Under the pieces are notes generated by a model. The model worked only from the letters and a program-made list of their open reading frames with translations, had not been told where the DNA came from and searched no databases. 61,972 bases of DNA, taken from an uncultured Bacilli bacterium. GTDB taxonomy: Bacteria > Bacillota_I > Bacilli_A > RF39 > UBA660. Of this stretch, positions 43,434 to 51,402 are shown in pieces. The translations under genes were made by a program, and so were the position numbers. The stretch lies in contig CAKPFH010000002.1 in the NCBI GenBank assembly GCA_934153655.1, positions 1-61,972 on the forward strand, given 5' to 3'. The stretch's first letter is position 1. Each line of letters opens with the position of its first letter.

Positions 43434-44966
43434 ATGAAATATTTAGTTAAATTAAGCTTTGATAAAGTAGATGAATTTGATGAAATTGATGATGAATTTG
43501 ATGAGAATGATGAAGAATTTGATGAATTTGATGTTGGAAGAGGATTTGTTTTCTTTGAAAATGAAGGAAATGGCTTGTTAGCTATTAATTTATCAGTTGA
43601 TCCTAGTAAAAAATTAACAAATGACTATATAAGAAGTTTATTAAAAAATTATTTATCAGGATATGATTTTATGATAAATGAAACAGCTGATGTTAAAATA
43701 GCCAAAGCTCTTTTAAAAAAGAAAATTAATATTTTAGATAATACTCTTGGTTTTGTTTTACCAAATGATTTAAAAACAAGTGATTATCTTAAAAATCTTG
43801 ATATTCAAGATAAAAAATTATATTTAGATGGTATATATGATACTACTCAAAGTGATTTAGATTTAGTTTTAAATGTAGTAGGAGATAAAAAAGATATTTA
43901 TTTAAAAGTAGAAGGTAATAATGATTATGTAACAGTTTTAGAATATGAAAATACTGTTAAAGCTATAAATGAAATAGTAGAAAAAATTAAAAAATATAAT
44001 CTAAGTCCTTTTGAACAAATCATGTATGCATATGATTTAGTAAGAGAAAGAATTTATAAATTTGAAGATAAAGGTGATTCTCCAACTAAGTCTAGAGATT
44101 TAACTTCAGTTTTAAGTGGAGATAGAATAGTATGTGTTGGTTATGCTGTTTTATTAAAAGCTATTCTTAGAAATTTTTCTATTAATGCTGAAAACTATAT
44201 AATTGAACATAAAACTAAACCTTTAGCTCATCAAAGAAGTATGATTTATGTTTTAGATCCTAAATATAATATTGATGGAGTTTTCTTTTTTGATCCAACA
44301 TTTGATAGTAGAAAAAAAGAAAATGATAATAGTTATTTAAATAATTATCGTAATTTTGCTGTTACTAAAGAAAAATCAGAAGTAGGATTAGAAGATTTTG
44401 TTTCAAGAAATTTACCTGGATTTGATAGAGATTTTATTCCTAAACTAAAAACAATTATTCTAGAAAAAGGTCTTAAAAATGTTCCAGCTGATATGATTAA
44501 TACAATTAATCGGGTAGCAATTTTTCTAGATGGAGAAGTTCTTATTAAAAGAGTAATGCTTGATACATTTAATTCTGTAAATATACCAGAGATTTTTAGA
44601 AAGAATTATACATTTGACCAAGAAAAAACTTTTGAAACTCTTGATCGTTACCAAAGATTATTCTTTGAAAGTAGTATTAGTGGACCAGATTTTTTAAGAG
44701 CTTTATATAATGTAAGAAAAGTTGAATATTATGATGATCCAAAAAAATATCCATTTGATGCAGTAGCAATTGAAAAAGCTGCAAGAGCATATCCTGAGAA
44801 TATTTATACAAGAATGTTTTATGAAATACATGGTAATCCAGATGAAAGAATAGATGAAGAAGGTTTAGCAAAAGTTTTTGAAGAAGATAAAATAGCTGAG
44901 AATATTGAACAAGTTAAAATAACTAATTTAGTAAGAGATTATTATGAAAGAAAGAAGAGTAGATAA
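43434..44966 (+). CDS. Transglutaminase-like protein with acidic N-terminal repeat
   Basis: A 510-residue soluble protein. Residues about 13-38 form a short acidic repeat (DEFDEIDDEFDENDEEFDE). Residues about 190-300 carry a transglutaminase-like triad: Cys in GDRIVCVGYAVLLKAIL, His in KPLAHQRSMIYV and Asp in VFFFDPTFDSR. Such folds include peptidases and protein cross-linkers; no signal peptide is present so the protein is probably cytoplasmic. ATG 43434 is set by AAAGGGAG; an earlier in-frame ATG at 43386 lacks a site. Function unknown. Confidence 0.62.
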   Translation: MKYLVKLSFDKVDEFDEIDDEFDENDEEFDEFDVGRGFVFFENEGNGLLAINLSVDPSKKLTNDYIRSLLKNYLSGYDFMINETADVKIAKALLKKKINILDNTLGFVLPNDLKTSDYLKNLDIQDKKLYLDGIYDTTQSDLDLVLNVVGDKKDIYLKVEGNNDYVTVLEYENTVKAINEIVEKIKKYNLSPFEQIMYAYDLVRERIYKFEDKGDSPTKSRDLTSVLSGDRIVCVGYAVLLKAILRNFSINAENYIIEHKTKPLAHQRSMIYVLDPKYNIDGVFFFDPTFDSRKKENDNSYLNNYRNFAVTKEKSEVGLEDFVSRNLPGFDRDFIPKLKTIILEKGLKNVPADMINTINRVAIFLDGEVLIKRVMLDTFNSVNIPEIFRKNYTFDQEKTFETLDRYQRLFFESSISGPDFLRALYNVRKVEYYDDPKKYPFDAVAIEKAARAYPENIYTRMFYEIHGNPDERIDEEGLAKVFEEDKIAENIEQVKITNLVRDYYERKKSR

Positions 44967-44981
44967 TTATTCTTCTTTTTC
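44951..44981 (+). terminator. Convergent terminator
   Basis: AAAGAAGA (44951-44958) and TCTTCTTT (44971-44978) pair around a 12-base loop; the stop codons of two converging genes meet inside it. Confidence 0.6.
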
Positions 44982-46046
44982 TATGTTTAAAATGATACCA
45001 ATTGCAACTAAACTAGTAAGAAGACTAGAGCCACCATATGATAAAAAGGGTAAAGTAACTCCTGTAACTGGAATTAAACCAATTACAACTGATAAATTCA
45101 TAATAACTTGTACAATTAATTGAAAAGTTAAACCAAAAGCTAAGTATTTAGGAAACTTTTCTGTTTGTCTTAAACTTATTTTTAAACAAAATATTAAAAG
45201 AATGGAAAATAAACCAAGTACAATTAATACTCCCATAACCCCAAATTCTTCTGAGATAATCGAAAAAATAAAATCCGTTTGGGGTTCTGGTAAATAAAAG
45301 TTTTTTTGTCTACTATTTAAATAACCAGTTCCAAATAATCCCCCTGGTCCAATTGCATATAAACTTTGAATTATTTGAAAACCAGTTCCAAGAGGATCTG
45401 ACCAAGGATTTAAAAAAGATGTTATTCTATCCATTCTGTAAGGTGCAATTATAATAAGTCCAACTATACCAAGTACTCCAACTAGTCCTAGAATAAGAAA
45501 AAATTTCATGTTAACTCCAGCAATAAATAACATAGCAATTATACTAACAACTATTATCATACCAGTTCCAAAATCTGGTTCTAACATAATAAGACCAAAA
45601 ATAAATAATAAAATAAAAAGAATTGGAAATACCCCTTTTTTATAATCTTTTAAAAATTTATTGCTATTTGCTAAGTATTTACTAGTAAAAATAATTAAAC
45701 CAATTTTAGAAAACTCACTTGGTTGCAAGGAGAAAGGACCAACAACAAACCAACTACGACTACCATTTCTTATATTACCAAGTCCAGGAATTAATACAAG
45801 AATTAAAAGAATTACACATATTAAAAGAATTAAACTGGCTTTTTTATAATAAATTTTATAATTAATTTTACTAATAATATATAATAAAACTAAACCAATT
45901 AAACTAAAAATAGCTTGATTAATAACATATTTAAAAGGATTAGAAAACTTATAATTAGCCCAAACAAAACTTGCTGAATAAATCATAAAAAGAGATAAAA
46001 TCATAAGACATATAACACTTAATATTAGTAATTTTCTATTTTTCAT
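44967..46046 (-). CDS. ftsW: SEDS peptidoglycan glycosyltransferase (FtsW type), copy 2
   Basis: A 359-residue polytopic protein with the SEDS signatures: NGSRSWFVVGPFSLQPSEFSK, LEPDFGTGMI, GPGGLFGTGYLNSRQK, YLPEPQTDFIFSIISEEFG and GVTLPFLSYGGSSLL. The FLPEPQTDFIF-type and GTGYLNSRQK segments are closer to FtsW/SpoVE than to RodA. The gene is transcribed alone from GGTGAAGTC before ATG 46046. It is one of two SEDS genes here, with one PBP at 15402. Confidence 0.88.
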   Translation of the reverse strand: MKNRKLLILSVICLMILSLFMIYSASFVWANYKFSNPFKYVINQAIFSLIGLVLLYIISKINYKIYYKKASLILLICVILLILVLIPGLGNIRNGSRSWFVVGPFSLQPSEFSKIGLIIFTSKYLANSNKFLKDYKKGVFPILFILLFIFGLIMLEPDFGTGMIIVVSIIAMLFIAGVNMKFFLILGLVGVLGIVGLIIIAPYRMDRITSFLNPWSDPLGTGFQIIQSLYAIGPGGLFGTGYLNSRQKNFYLPEPQTDFIFSIISEEFGVMGVLIVLGLFSILLIFCLKISLRQTEKFPKYLAFGLTFQLIVQVIMNLSVVIGLIPVTGVTLPFLSYGGSSLLTSLVAIGIILNIEKEE

Positions 46047-46106
46047 GACTTCACCATTTAATTTTATGTTTAATATATAAAAAAATAAATAAAATATGTT
46101 AAATGT

Positions 46107-46174
46107 CTTTTAATAAATTAATAGATTTCTATTAATTTAAAAGATTGTTTATGAATTGGTCAGTCACGACCAAT
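46107..46174 (+). ncRNA. Two strong hairpins upstream of the dual-HEPN gene (candidate structured RNA)
   Basis: Hairpin 1: TAAATTAATAG (46114-46124) and CTATTAATTTA (46129-46139), perfect over 11 bp with an ATTT loop and outer CTTT/AAAG arms. Hairpin 2: ATTGGTC (46155-46161) and GACCAAT (46168-46174), perfect 7 bp with an AGTCAC loop, GC-rich for this genome. They lie in a 220-base gap between the divergent ftsW and HEPN genes. No T run directly follows hairpin 2, so a simple terminator is less likely. Whether this is an RNA gene, a leader or an operator is unknown. Confidence 0.35.
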
Positions 46175-46267
46175 CAATTTAAAATAAGTTAAATAAAATA
46201 ATGATATTTTTTTAAAAATTAAAGACTTTTTATTAGAAATTTGATAAAATTAACTTGTGATGATTAT

Positions 46268-47947
46268 ATGTATGAATGTTATAAAGAATATTTAACTGGG
46301 ACTTTTGTTTTTTTAGATTATATTATTAATATTGATAATCCAAATGGATATGCTAAAGAAATAATTAATAAAGAATATATAACAGGTAGTAAAGTAGCTA
46401 TTCTTGCTAATATTTTGTTATCTATTAAAGAAAGTGTCGTTGAAAAAGAAAAAGATAATGGTTTAAACTTTTTAACTAAAATATTTGATTATTTAATAAA
46501 TGATGCAACTAGTATAATTGCTACTAATAAACAAGATAATACTTATTCTTTAGATAATTATAAAGATACACCTTCTAATATATTAGCAAGAATTAGAAAT
46601 AGATTTGCTCATGGAGGATATTTAATAGATTTTAAAAATAATAAAATACTTATAAATATTGCTAAGAAAAAAGAACCAGAAGTATTTTATCAAATAGATG
46701 TAGATAAATTAACAAAATACATAAGAGAAAATGTAAAAGGTTATTTAAAAGAGAAAAAAACAAATGAATATAAAAGACATTTAATTGAATTTACTGATAA
46801 AAACAATAATAATAAACCTATAAGTTTAAAAAGTGATGCTAAAAATATTTTAAAACAAGTTAAATATCAAGAATTTATTCTTATAAGTGATAAAGAAATA
46901 AATAAAGAAGTTTTAAAAAACTTTAATAAAGTAATTGATTATTATCAAGAAACTTTAGATATTAATATTATAAATAAATTTGAAGAGGAAATAAAAAAAC
47001 AAGGTTATAAAATTATTCGAAAGACTAAGAAAATAAATAACCAAGAATTTGATAATATTTTAACTAATACTAGTTATTTAACTTATAATAGTAAAAATCT
47101 TGGTTATCATGATCAAATTAATTGTTTAGAAGAATATTTATTATATTACTTTAATGAAGATGAAGAAAAACTAAAGCAATTAATTGCTAATTTAAGTTCT
47201 TTACAAATATTAGAAGGAATTAATACTTTAAAAACAATTAATATAGAAGAAATTTCTAAAAACTTTTTAGTTCAAATTAAAAGAGATCAAGAACTAATAT
47301 TAGCAAGCATTCTTGCTATGTTTAATTCCTTATTTATTTATCCAATGGATAATATTTTTTCTAATTCAAATGAATTTACAAATAAAGAAAATACTGGTTT
47401 TCCATATGAATTATTAGATGTTAGTTTAATTAAAAATTGTAAATATCAATTAGATACTAATAATATAGCAAATTTAAAAGAACAAGAACAAGCTTTAGTA
47501 AAAAGTATTAAAAGATTAGATAATAACATTTTAAAAATTTCAAATAACTTAGACAATATTCCTAAAGAAAACCAAGATACTATTACTAAAATGAAAATTA
47601 GTTTACAAAATTATAAATTAGAATTAAAAGATTTAGTTGAAAATCTTAAGTTAATTCAAGAAGAATTGCAAGCAAAAGAAAATTATTTTTCTAATAATCA
47701 AGTTTATTTAAAAAACAAAAGTATAATAGAAGGTATTAGAAATTCTATATGTCATGGTAATATTAAAACTAAATTAAATGGTACTATGGATGAGACAATA
47801 GTAATATTTGAAGATATTTATGATGGTAAATTAACATTTAAATTAGAAATAACTTTAAATGATTTATATAAGTTTTTATATAGTAATTTCTTTATTGTAA
47901 TAGATTATTTAAAAACTTTCGAAAAAGATAAGAAAAGTGTGTTATAA
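46268..47947 (+). CDS. Dual-HEPN-motif protein, candidate RNase/defence effector
   Basis: This 559-residue soluble protein has two R-x4-H motifs: Arg110-Asn-x3-His115 in ARIRNRFAHGGY and Arg491-Asn-x3-His496 in GIRNSICHGN. Each lies in a helical region, the layout of HEPN domains, many of which are RNA-cutting. A coiled coil (about 400-475) precedes the second. No family name is recognised with confidence. The start is unsure: a TTG at 46241 (adds nine residues) and ATG 46268 both lack a ribosome site, unlike every neighbour, while a TAAAAT box at 46245-46250 would allow a near-leaderless mRNA. No CRISPR array is nearby. Abi-type or housekeeping roles remain open. Confidence 0.6.
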   Translation: MYECYKEYLTGTFVFLDYIINIDNPNGYAKEIINKEYITGSKVAILANILLSIKESVVEKEKDNGLNFLTKIFDYLINDATSIIATNKQDNTYSLDNYKDTPSNILARIRNRFAHGGYLIDFKNNKILINIAKKKEPEVFYQIDVDKLTKYIRENVKGYLKEKKTNEYKRHLIEFTDKNNNNKPISLKSDAKNILKQVKYQEFILISDKEINKEVLKNFNKVIDYYQETLDINIINKFEEEIKKQGYKIIRKTKKINNQEFDNILTNTSYLTYNSKNLGYHDQINCLEEYLLYYFNEDEEKLKQLIANLSSLQILEGINTLKTINIEEISKNFLVQIKRDQELILASILAMFNSLFIYPMDNIFSNSNEFTNKENTGFPYELLDVSLIKNCKYQLDTNNIANLKEQEQALVKSIKRLDNNILKISNNLDNIPKENQDTITKMKISLQNYKLELKDLVENLKLIQEELQAKENYFSNNQVYLKNKSIIEGIRNSICHGNIKTKLNGTMDETIVIFEDIYDGKLTFKLEITLNDLYKFLYSNFFIVIDYLKTFEKDKKSVL

Positions 47948-47970
47948 TATTAAGTTAATGAGGGGGATTT

Positions 47971-48207
47971 ATGAATGGTATTAACAATTATTTTGAAAGA
48001 ATAAAAGATCCTACTAAAGAAATAATCGATTTTAGTTATTTATATATGCATCCTGAAGCAATTTATTTAGTATGGGAGAAATATTCTTTTGATTTAACTT
48101 TTAAAATGGAAGTAAATAGAAAAATGTATTTAGATAATCTATTTAAAAAAAGATTTAATGAGGTATTTAAAAATTTTTTACCTAAAGATAAAGTTAAAAA
48201 AAGATAA
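47971..48207 (+). CDS. Small soluble protein, unknown
   Basis: A 78-residue basic protein behind a strong GAGGGGG site, 23 bases after the HEPN gene. It is rich in aromatic residues (FSYLYMHPEAIYLVWEKYSF) and ends with a Lys-rich tail. No family recognised. A TATAAT at 47943-47948 suggests its own promoter, so it may belong with the following methyltransferase-rimM-trmD operon instead of with the HEPN gene. Confidence 0.6.
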   Translation: MNGINNYFERIKDPTKEIIDFSYLYMHPEAIYLVWEKYSFDLTFKMEVNRKMYLDNLFKKRFNEVFKNFLPKDKVKKR

Positions 48208-48218
48208 AAGGAGTTTAT

Positions 48219-48947
48219 ATGGTAATTACTAGTTTAGATAATCCTAAAATAAAAAAATATTTAAAATTAAAAACCAAGAAATACAGGGATAATTTTAAAT
48301 TATATTTAGTAGAAACTGATAATTTAATTAAAGAAGCAATTAATAATAATTGTTTAGTAGATTTATTAGCTCTTGATGGTAGTATTGATAAATATGATTT
48401 TAATATAACTTATGTATCTAAAGAAATTATTAAGAAATTATCTAGTTTAGATACAACTTCTAATTTTATTGGGGTTGTTAAAATGAAAGAAATGAATGAT
48501 AATTTAGGTAGTAGAATACTTATTTTAGATGATATTCAAGATCCTGGTAATTTAGGTACAATTATAAGAAGTTCAGTTGCTTTTAATATAACAGATATTA
48601 TTTTAAGTACTAATTCTGTTGATTTATATAATGATAAAGTTATTCGTAGTAGTGAAGGAATGATTTATAAAATTAATATAATAAGAACTGATTTAATTAA
48701 AGTTATTAATAAATTAAAAGAAAATAATTATTTAATCCTTGGTACTAATGTTAGAAATGGTGTTGATGTAAAAGAAGTTAACTCATCACGTTTTGCTCTT
48801 ATTATGGGAAATGAAGGAAAAGGAGTTAAAGAAGAAATACTTAATTTATGTGATAAAAATTTATATATAAAAATGAATAAAAATTGTGAAAGTTTAAATC
48901 TAGGTGTTGCAACTGGAATACTTTTATATGAATTAGGTGAGAAATGA
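48219..48947 (+). CDS. SpoU/TrmH-family RNA 2'-O-methyltransferase
   Basis: A 242-residue SPOUT methyltransferase with an N-terminal RNA substrate-binding domain (about 1-90) and the three trefoil-knot motifs: DPGNLGTIIRSS, LIMGNEGKGVKEE and SLNLGVATGILLYEL. It methylates a ribose in rRNA or tRNA; an RlmB/TsnR-like 23S rRNA target is likely but not proven. It overlaps rimM by 4 bases, forming an RNA-maturation operon. Confidence 0.9.
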   Translation: MVITSLDNPKIKKYLKLKTKKYRDNFKLYLVETDNLIKEAINNNCLVDLLALDGSIDKYDFNITYVSKEIIKKLSSLDTTSNFIGVVKMKEMNDNLGSRILILDDIQDPGNLGTIIRSSVAFNITDIILSTNSVDLYNDKVIRSSEGMIYKINIIRTDLIKVINKLKENNYLILGTNVRNGVDVKEVNSSRFALIMGNEGKGVKEEILNLCDKNLYIKMNKNCESLNLGVATGILLYELGEK

Positions 48948-49399
48948 TATACATTGGTAAATATGTTAATACACATGGTATTAAAGGTGAAATAAGAATT
49001 AAATCAGATTTTAAATATAAAGATAAAGTATTTTTTGTTGGTAATACTTTAATAATTAATAATCAAGAATTTATAATTAATAGTTATAGACGTCATAAAG
49101 AATATGATATGGTTACCTTTAAAGGAATTACTAATATAAATCAAATAATTGATTTAAAAGGAAGTAAGGTATATGTATTTAATATTTCACTTGATGCTGG
49201 AGAATACTTAGATTCTACTTTAATTGGTTTTAAAGTATATATGAATAATATTTATAAAGGTGATGTTTTAGATATTAAATATTTAAATAATTCTAAAAAA
49301 ATCTTAGTAGTTAATAATAAATATGTTCCTTTTGAATTAGTAAATGTTAATTTAGATGAAAAAAGAATAGATGTTATGGAGGTTGATGGCTTATTATGA
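48944..49399 (+). CDS. rimM: 16S rRNA processing protein RimM
   Basis: Assists maturation of the 30S head. The N-terminal barrel opens YIGKYVNTHGIKGEIRIKSDF, the family signature; the PRC-barrel C-terminal part ends YVPFELVNVNLDEKRIDV. Length 151 is slightly short. ATGA overlaps join it to the methyltransferase upstream and to trmD downstream, the usual rimM-trmD pairing. Confidence 0.9.
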   Translation: MIYIGKYVNTHGIKGEIRIKSDFKYKDKVFFVGNTLIINNQEFIINSYRRHKEYDMVTFKGITNINQIIDLKGSKVYVFNISLDAGEYLDSTLIGFKVYMNNIYKGDVLDIKYLNNSKKILVVNNKYVPFELVNVNLDEKRIDVMEVDGLL

Positions 49400-50064
49400 G
49401 AATAGATATTTTAACGCTTTTTCCTAAAATGTTTGATGGATTTTTATCAGAATCTATTATAAAAAGAGCCATTGAAAGTAAAAAAGTTGAGATAAATATT
49501 ATTGATTTTCGAAAATTTTCTAAAGATCCTCATGGAAGTGTTGATGATACTCCTTATGGAGGAGGGGCAGGAATGGTTTTGATGCCTCAACCTATATTTG
49601 ATTGTATTAGAAGTATTAAAACAAAGGACTCCTTAGTTATCATGTTAACTCCTGAGGGAAAAACTTATAAACAAGAAATGGCTTTAAAGTTAAGAAATTA
49701 TAAACATTTAATTCTTTTATGTGGTCATTATGAAGGATTTGATGAAAGAATAAAAACAATATGTGATATGTTTATTAGTGTAGGAGACTTTATTTTAACC
49801 GGAGGAGAAATACCTAGTATGTTAATTACTGATAGTATTGTAAGACTACTTGATGGGGTAATTGATAAAGAATCCTTAGAATCCGAATCTTTTAATAGTA
49901 AACTTCTTGATTACCCAACTTATACTAAACCTCGTGATTTTGAAGGTATGTTAGTTCCTGATGTATTATTATCAGGTGATCATAAAAAAATTGCTGAATA
50001 CAGAAAAAATGAGCAAATTAAAAAGACTAAAGAACTAAGACCGGATTTATTGGAGGAAAAATGA
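49396..50064 (+). CDS. trmD: tRNA (guanine-N1)-methyltransferase
   Basis: Methylates G37 of tRNAs to keep the reading frame. A SPOUT enzyme with DILTLFPKMFDGFL at the start, DDTPYGGGAGMVLMPQP, the knot segment LLCGHYEGFDERI, and VGDFILTGGEIPSM. It overlaps rimM by 4 bases and the next gene by 4 bases. The usual rplS does not follow. Confidence 0.96.
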   Translation: MRIDILTLFPKMFDGFLSESIIKRAIESKKVEINIIDFRKFSKDPHGSVDDTPYGGGAGMVLMPQPIFDCIRSIKTKDSLVIMLTPEGKTYKQEMALKLRNYKHLILLCGHYEGFDERIKTICDMFISVGDFILTGGEIPSMLITDSIVRLLDGVIDKESLESESFNSKLLDYPTYTKPRDFEGMLVPDVLLSGDHKKIAEYRKNEQIKKTKELRPDLLEEK

Positions 50065-50501
50065 ACTATTTAATAATAAAAAACAAAGATAAAAAATCAG
50101 CAACTTATTTTACGGTAGATGGATATTCACTTAATGCTAAAAATAAAAATATTAAATTAAAAGATGCCATAAATGTTAATAAAATGGTAATAATTAACCA
50201 AAGTTTAATTGATAAAGTAATAGATAGAAATATAGATTCTAAATTCAAAAAATTAATTAATTTAATTCTTGGTATCTATGACACCTCAGATGATCCAGCT
50301 GGTAATATGATGTTAGCTTTAAATGAAGTTGAAAAGTTTAAAAGAGAAGTTATTAATAAATATGTAAATTATATGAATAAAAAACAACTAGAAAAGTTAG
50401 AAAGAAAAATAAGATTATTAGAAGGAGAAATAGCTAAAAAATCTTATTTAATGAATGAAAGAATAGATGAAGTTGAATATGAAACCAGAAAATCTAGATA
50501 A
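50061..50501 (+). CDS. Small unknown protein with C-terminal coiled coil
   Basis: A 146-residue soluble protein that overlaps trmD by 4 bases and the VanZ-like gene by 35 bases. An N-terminal beta-rich part (1-60) is followed by helices and a charged coiled coil (about 108-140). No family recognised. Tight coupling with trmD suggests co-expression but not a shared function. Confidence 0.55.
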   Translation: MNYLIIKNKDKKSATYFTVDGYSLNAKNKNIKLKDAINVNKMVIINQSLIDKVIDRNIDSKFKKLINLILGIYDTSDDPAGNMMLALNEVEKFKREVINKYVNYMNKKQLEKLERKIRLLEGEIAKKSYLMNERIDEVEYETRKSR

Positions 50502-50919
50502 ATTAAATAAAATACTAAGTATTATTTTTCTTATCTTTTGGTGTTTTCTAATATTTTATTTTTCCAATCAACCAGGAAGTGTATCTGATGTTAGTAGTGG
50601 GGTAATTGTTAATATTATTAAAAAAATAATTCCAGGTAATTATCATACTATAACCTTTATTGTTAGAAAACTTGCTCATGTATCAATTTACTTTATTTTA
50701 TATTTACTAACATTCAATTGTTTTAAAAGATTTAATGTTTCAAAATATGCTTTCTATTTTTGTTTGTTATATGCAGTAAGTGATGAAATCCATCAGTTAT
50801 TTATTGTAAATAGAAGTTGTGAACTAAGAGATATTTTAATTGATACAACAGGAATAACACTTGCTTATTTAATTACTAAAAAAATAAGAAAAAGAAAAGA
50901 AAAACTTGCTAAAATTTAA
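50467..50919 (+). CDS. VanZ-family membrane protein
   Basis: A 150-residue protein with about four transmembrane helices and VanZ-like motifs: FYFSNQPGSVSDVSS, VRKLAHVSIYFILYLL and AVSDEIHQLFIVNRSCELRDILIDTTG. The family includes a teicoplanin-resistance accessory factor, but most members have no proven resistance role. Start is either ATG 50467 (35-base overlap) or ATG 50479; the first has a weak GAAAGAATAG ahead. Confidence 0.8.
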   Translation: MKLNMKPENLDKLNKILSIIFLIFWCFLIFYFSNQPGSVSDVSSGVIVNIIKKIIPGNYHTITFIVRKLAHVSIYFILYLLTFNCFKRFNVSKYAFYFCLLYAVSDEIHQLFIVNRSCELRDILIDTTGITLAYLITKKIRKRKEKLAKI

Positions 50920-50934
50920 AAAATATGATATTTT
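50906..50934 (+). promoter_or_regulatory. secG promoter
   Basis: TTGCTA (50906-50911), 17-base spacer, TATTTT (50929-50934). Confidence 0.45.
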
Positions 50935-50955
50935 ATTGAAAGTGAGGGTGATAAT

Positions 50956-51171
50956 ATGCAAATAGTTTTATTAATTATAGCAATTTTATTAATTATAATA
51001 GTTTTACTTCAAAGTGGAAAAGCTGAACCTGCTAGCCAAATAATAAGTGGGGGAAGCATGGATTTATTTAGTAAAAGAAAAGAAAGAGGTTCTGAATTAG
51101 TTATTAGTCGTATAACTCTTATCTTAGGATTTGCTTTCTTTATTATAAGTTTAATAATGGAATTTATGTAA
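50956..51171 (+). CDS. secG: Preprotein translocase subunit SecG
   Basis: A 71-residue two-helix membrane protein: helix 1 (about 2-18) with the conserved VLLQSGK end, the loop SGGSMDLF, and helix 2 (about 48-68). It stabilises the SecYEG channel. GAGGGTGATA precedes ATG 50956. In many Firmicutes secG lies next to rnr and smpB; neither is here. Confidence 0.9.
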   Translation: MQIVLLIIAILLIIIVLLQSGKAEPASQIISGGSMDLFSKRKERGSELVISRITLILGFAFFIISLIMEFM

Positions 51172-51242
51172 AAATTAATTTTCACATATTTTTTTTAACA
51201 AAAAAATATCCAACTTTTATAGTTGAATATTAATAAACAAAT

Positions 51243-51316
51243 TGGCAGGGAATGAGAGAATCGAACTCCCATCAAAGGTTTTGGAGACCCCTATTTTACC
51301 ATTAAACTAATTCCCT
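51243..51316 (-). tRNA. tRNA-Trp (anticodon CCA)
   Basis: On the minus strand the acceptor arms AGGGAAT and ATTCCCT pair; the anticodon stem GGGGT/ACCTT encloses CTCCAAA with anticodon CCA; the T loop is TTCGATT; G then CCA is encoded at the 3' end. CCA reads only TGG, consistent with TGA being a stop. Confidence 0.93.
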
Positions 51317-51327
51317 AAAACAAATTT

Positions 51328-51356
51328 ATTTTAACATTATTTTTTCTACTTGTCAA
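51328..51356 (-). promoter_or_regulatory. tRNA-Trp promoter
   Basis: On the minus strand TTGACA (51356-51351), 17-base spacer, TAAAAT (51333-51328). The -35 overlaps the plus-strand -35 at 51350-51355. Confidence 0.7.
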
Positions 51357-51378
51357 TTAATATTTTTTTTTATATAAT
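51350..51378 (+). promoter_or_regulatory. Promoter of the lysine-rich protein gene
   Basis: TTGTCA (51350-51355), 17-base spacer, TATAAT (51373-51378). Confidence 0.65.
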
Positions 51379-51402
51379 ATTACTTGTTTAGGAGTGGTGT
51401 AT

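Noticed and set aside
46047..46267. A CRISPR array near the dual-HEPN gene
   Set aside because: No regularly spaced direct repeats exist here or elsewhere in the window; the repeats seen are inverted and non-periodic.
50467..50919. Antibiotic-resistance call for the VanZ-like gene
   Set aside because: Only the VanZ family fold is supported; no other van genes are nearby and most family members have no resistance role.
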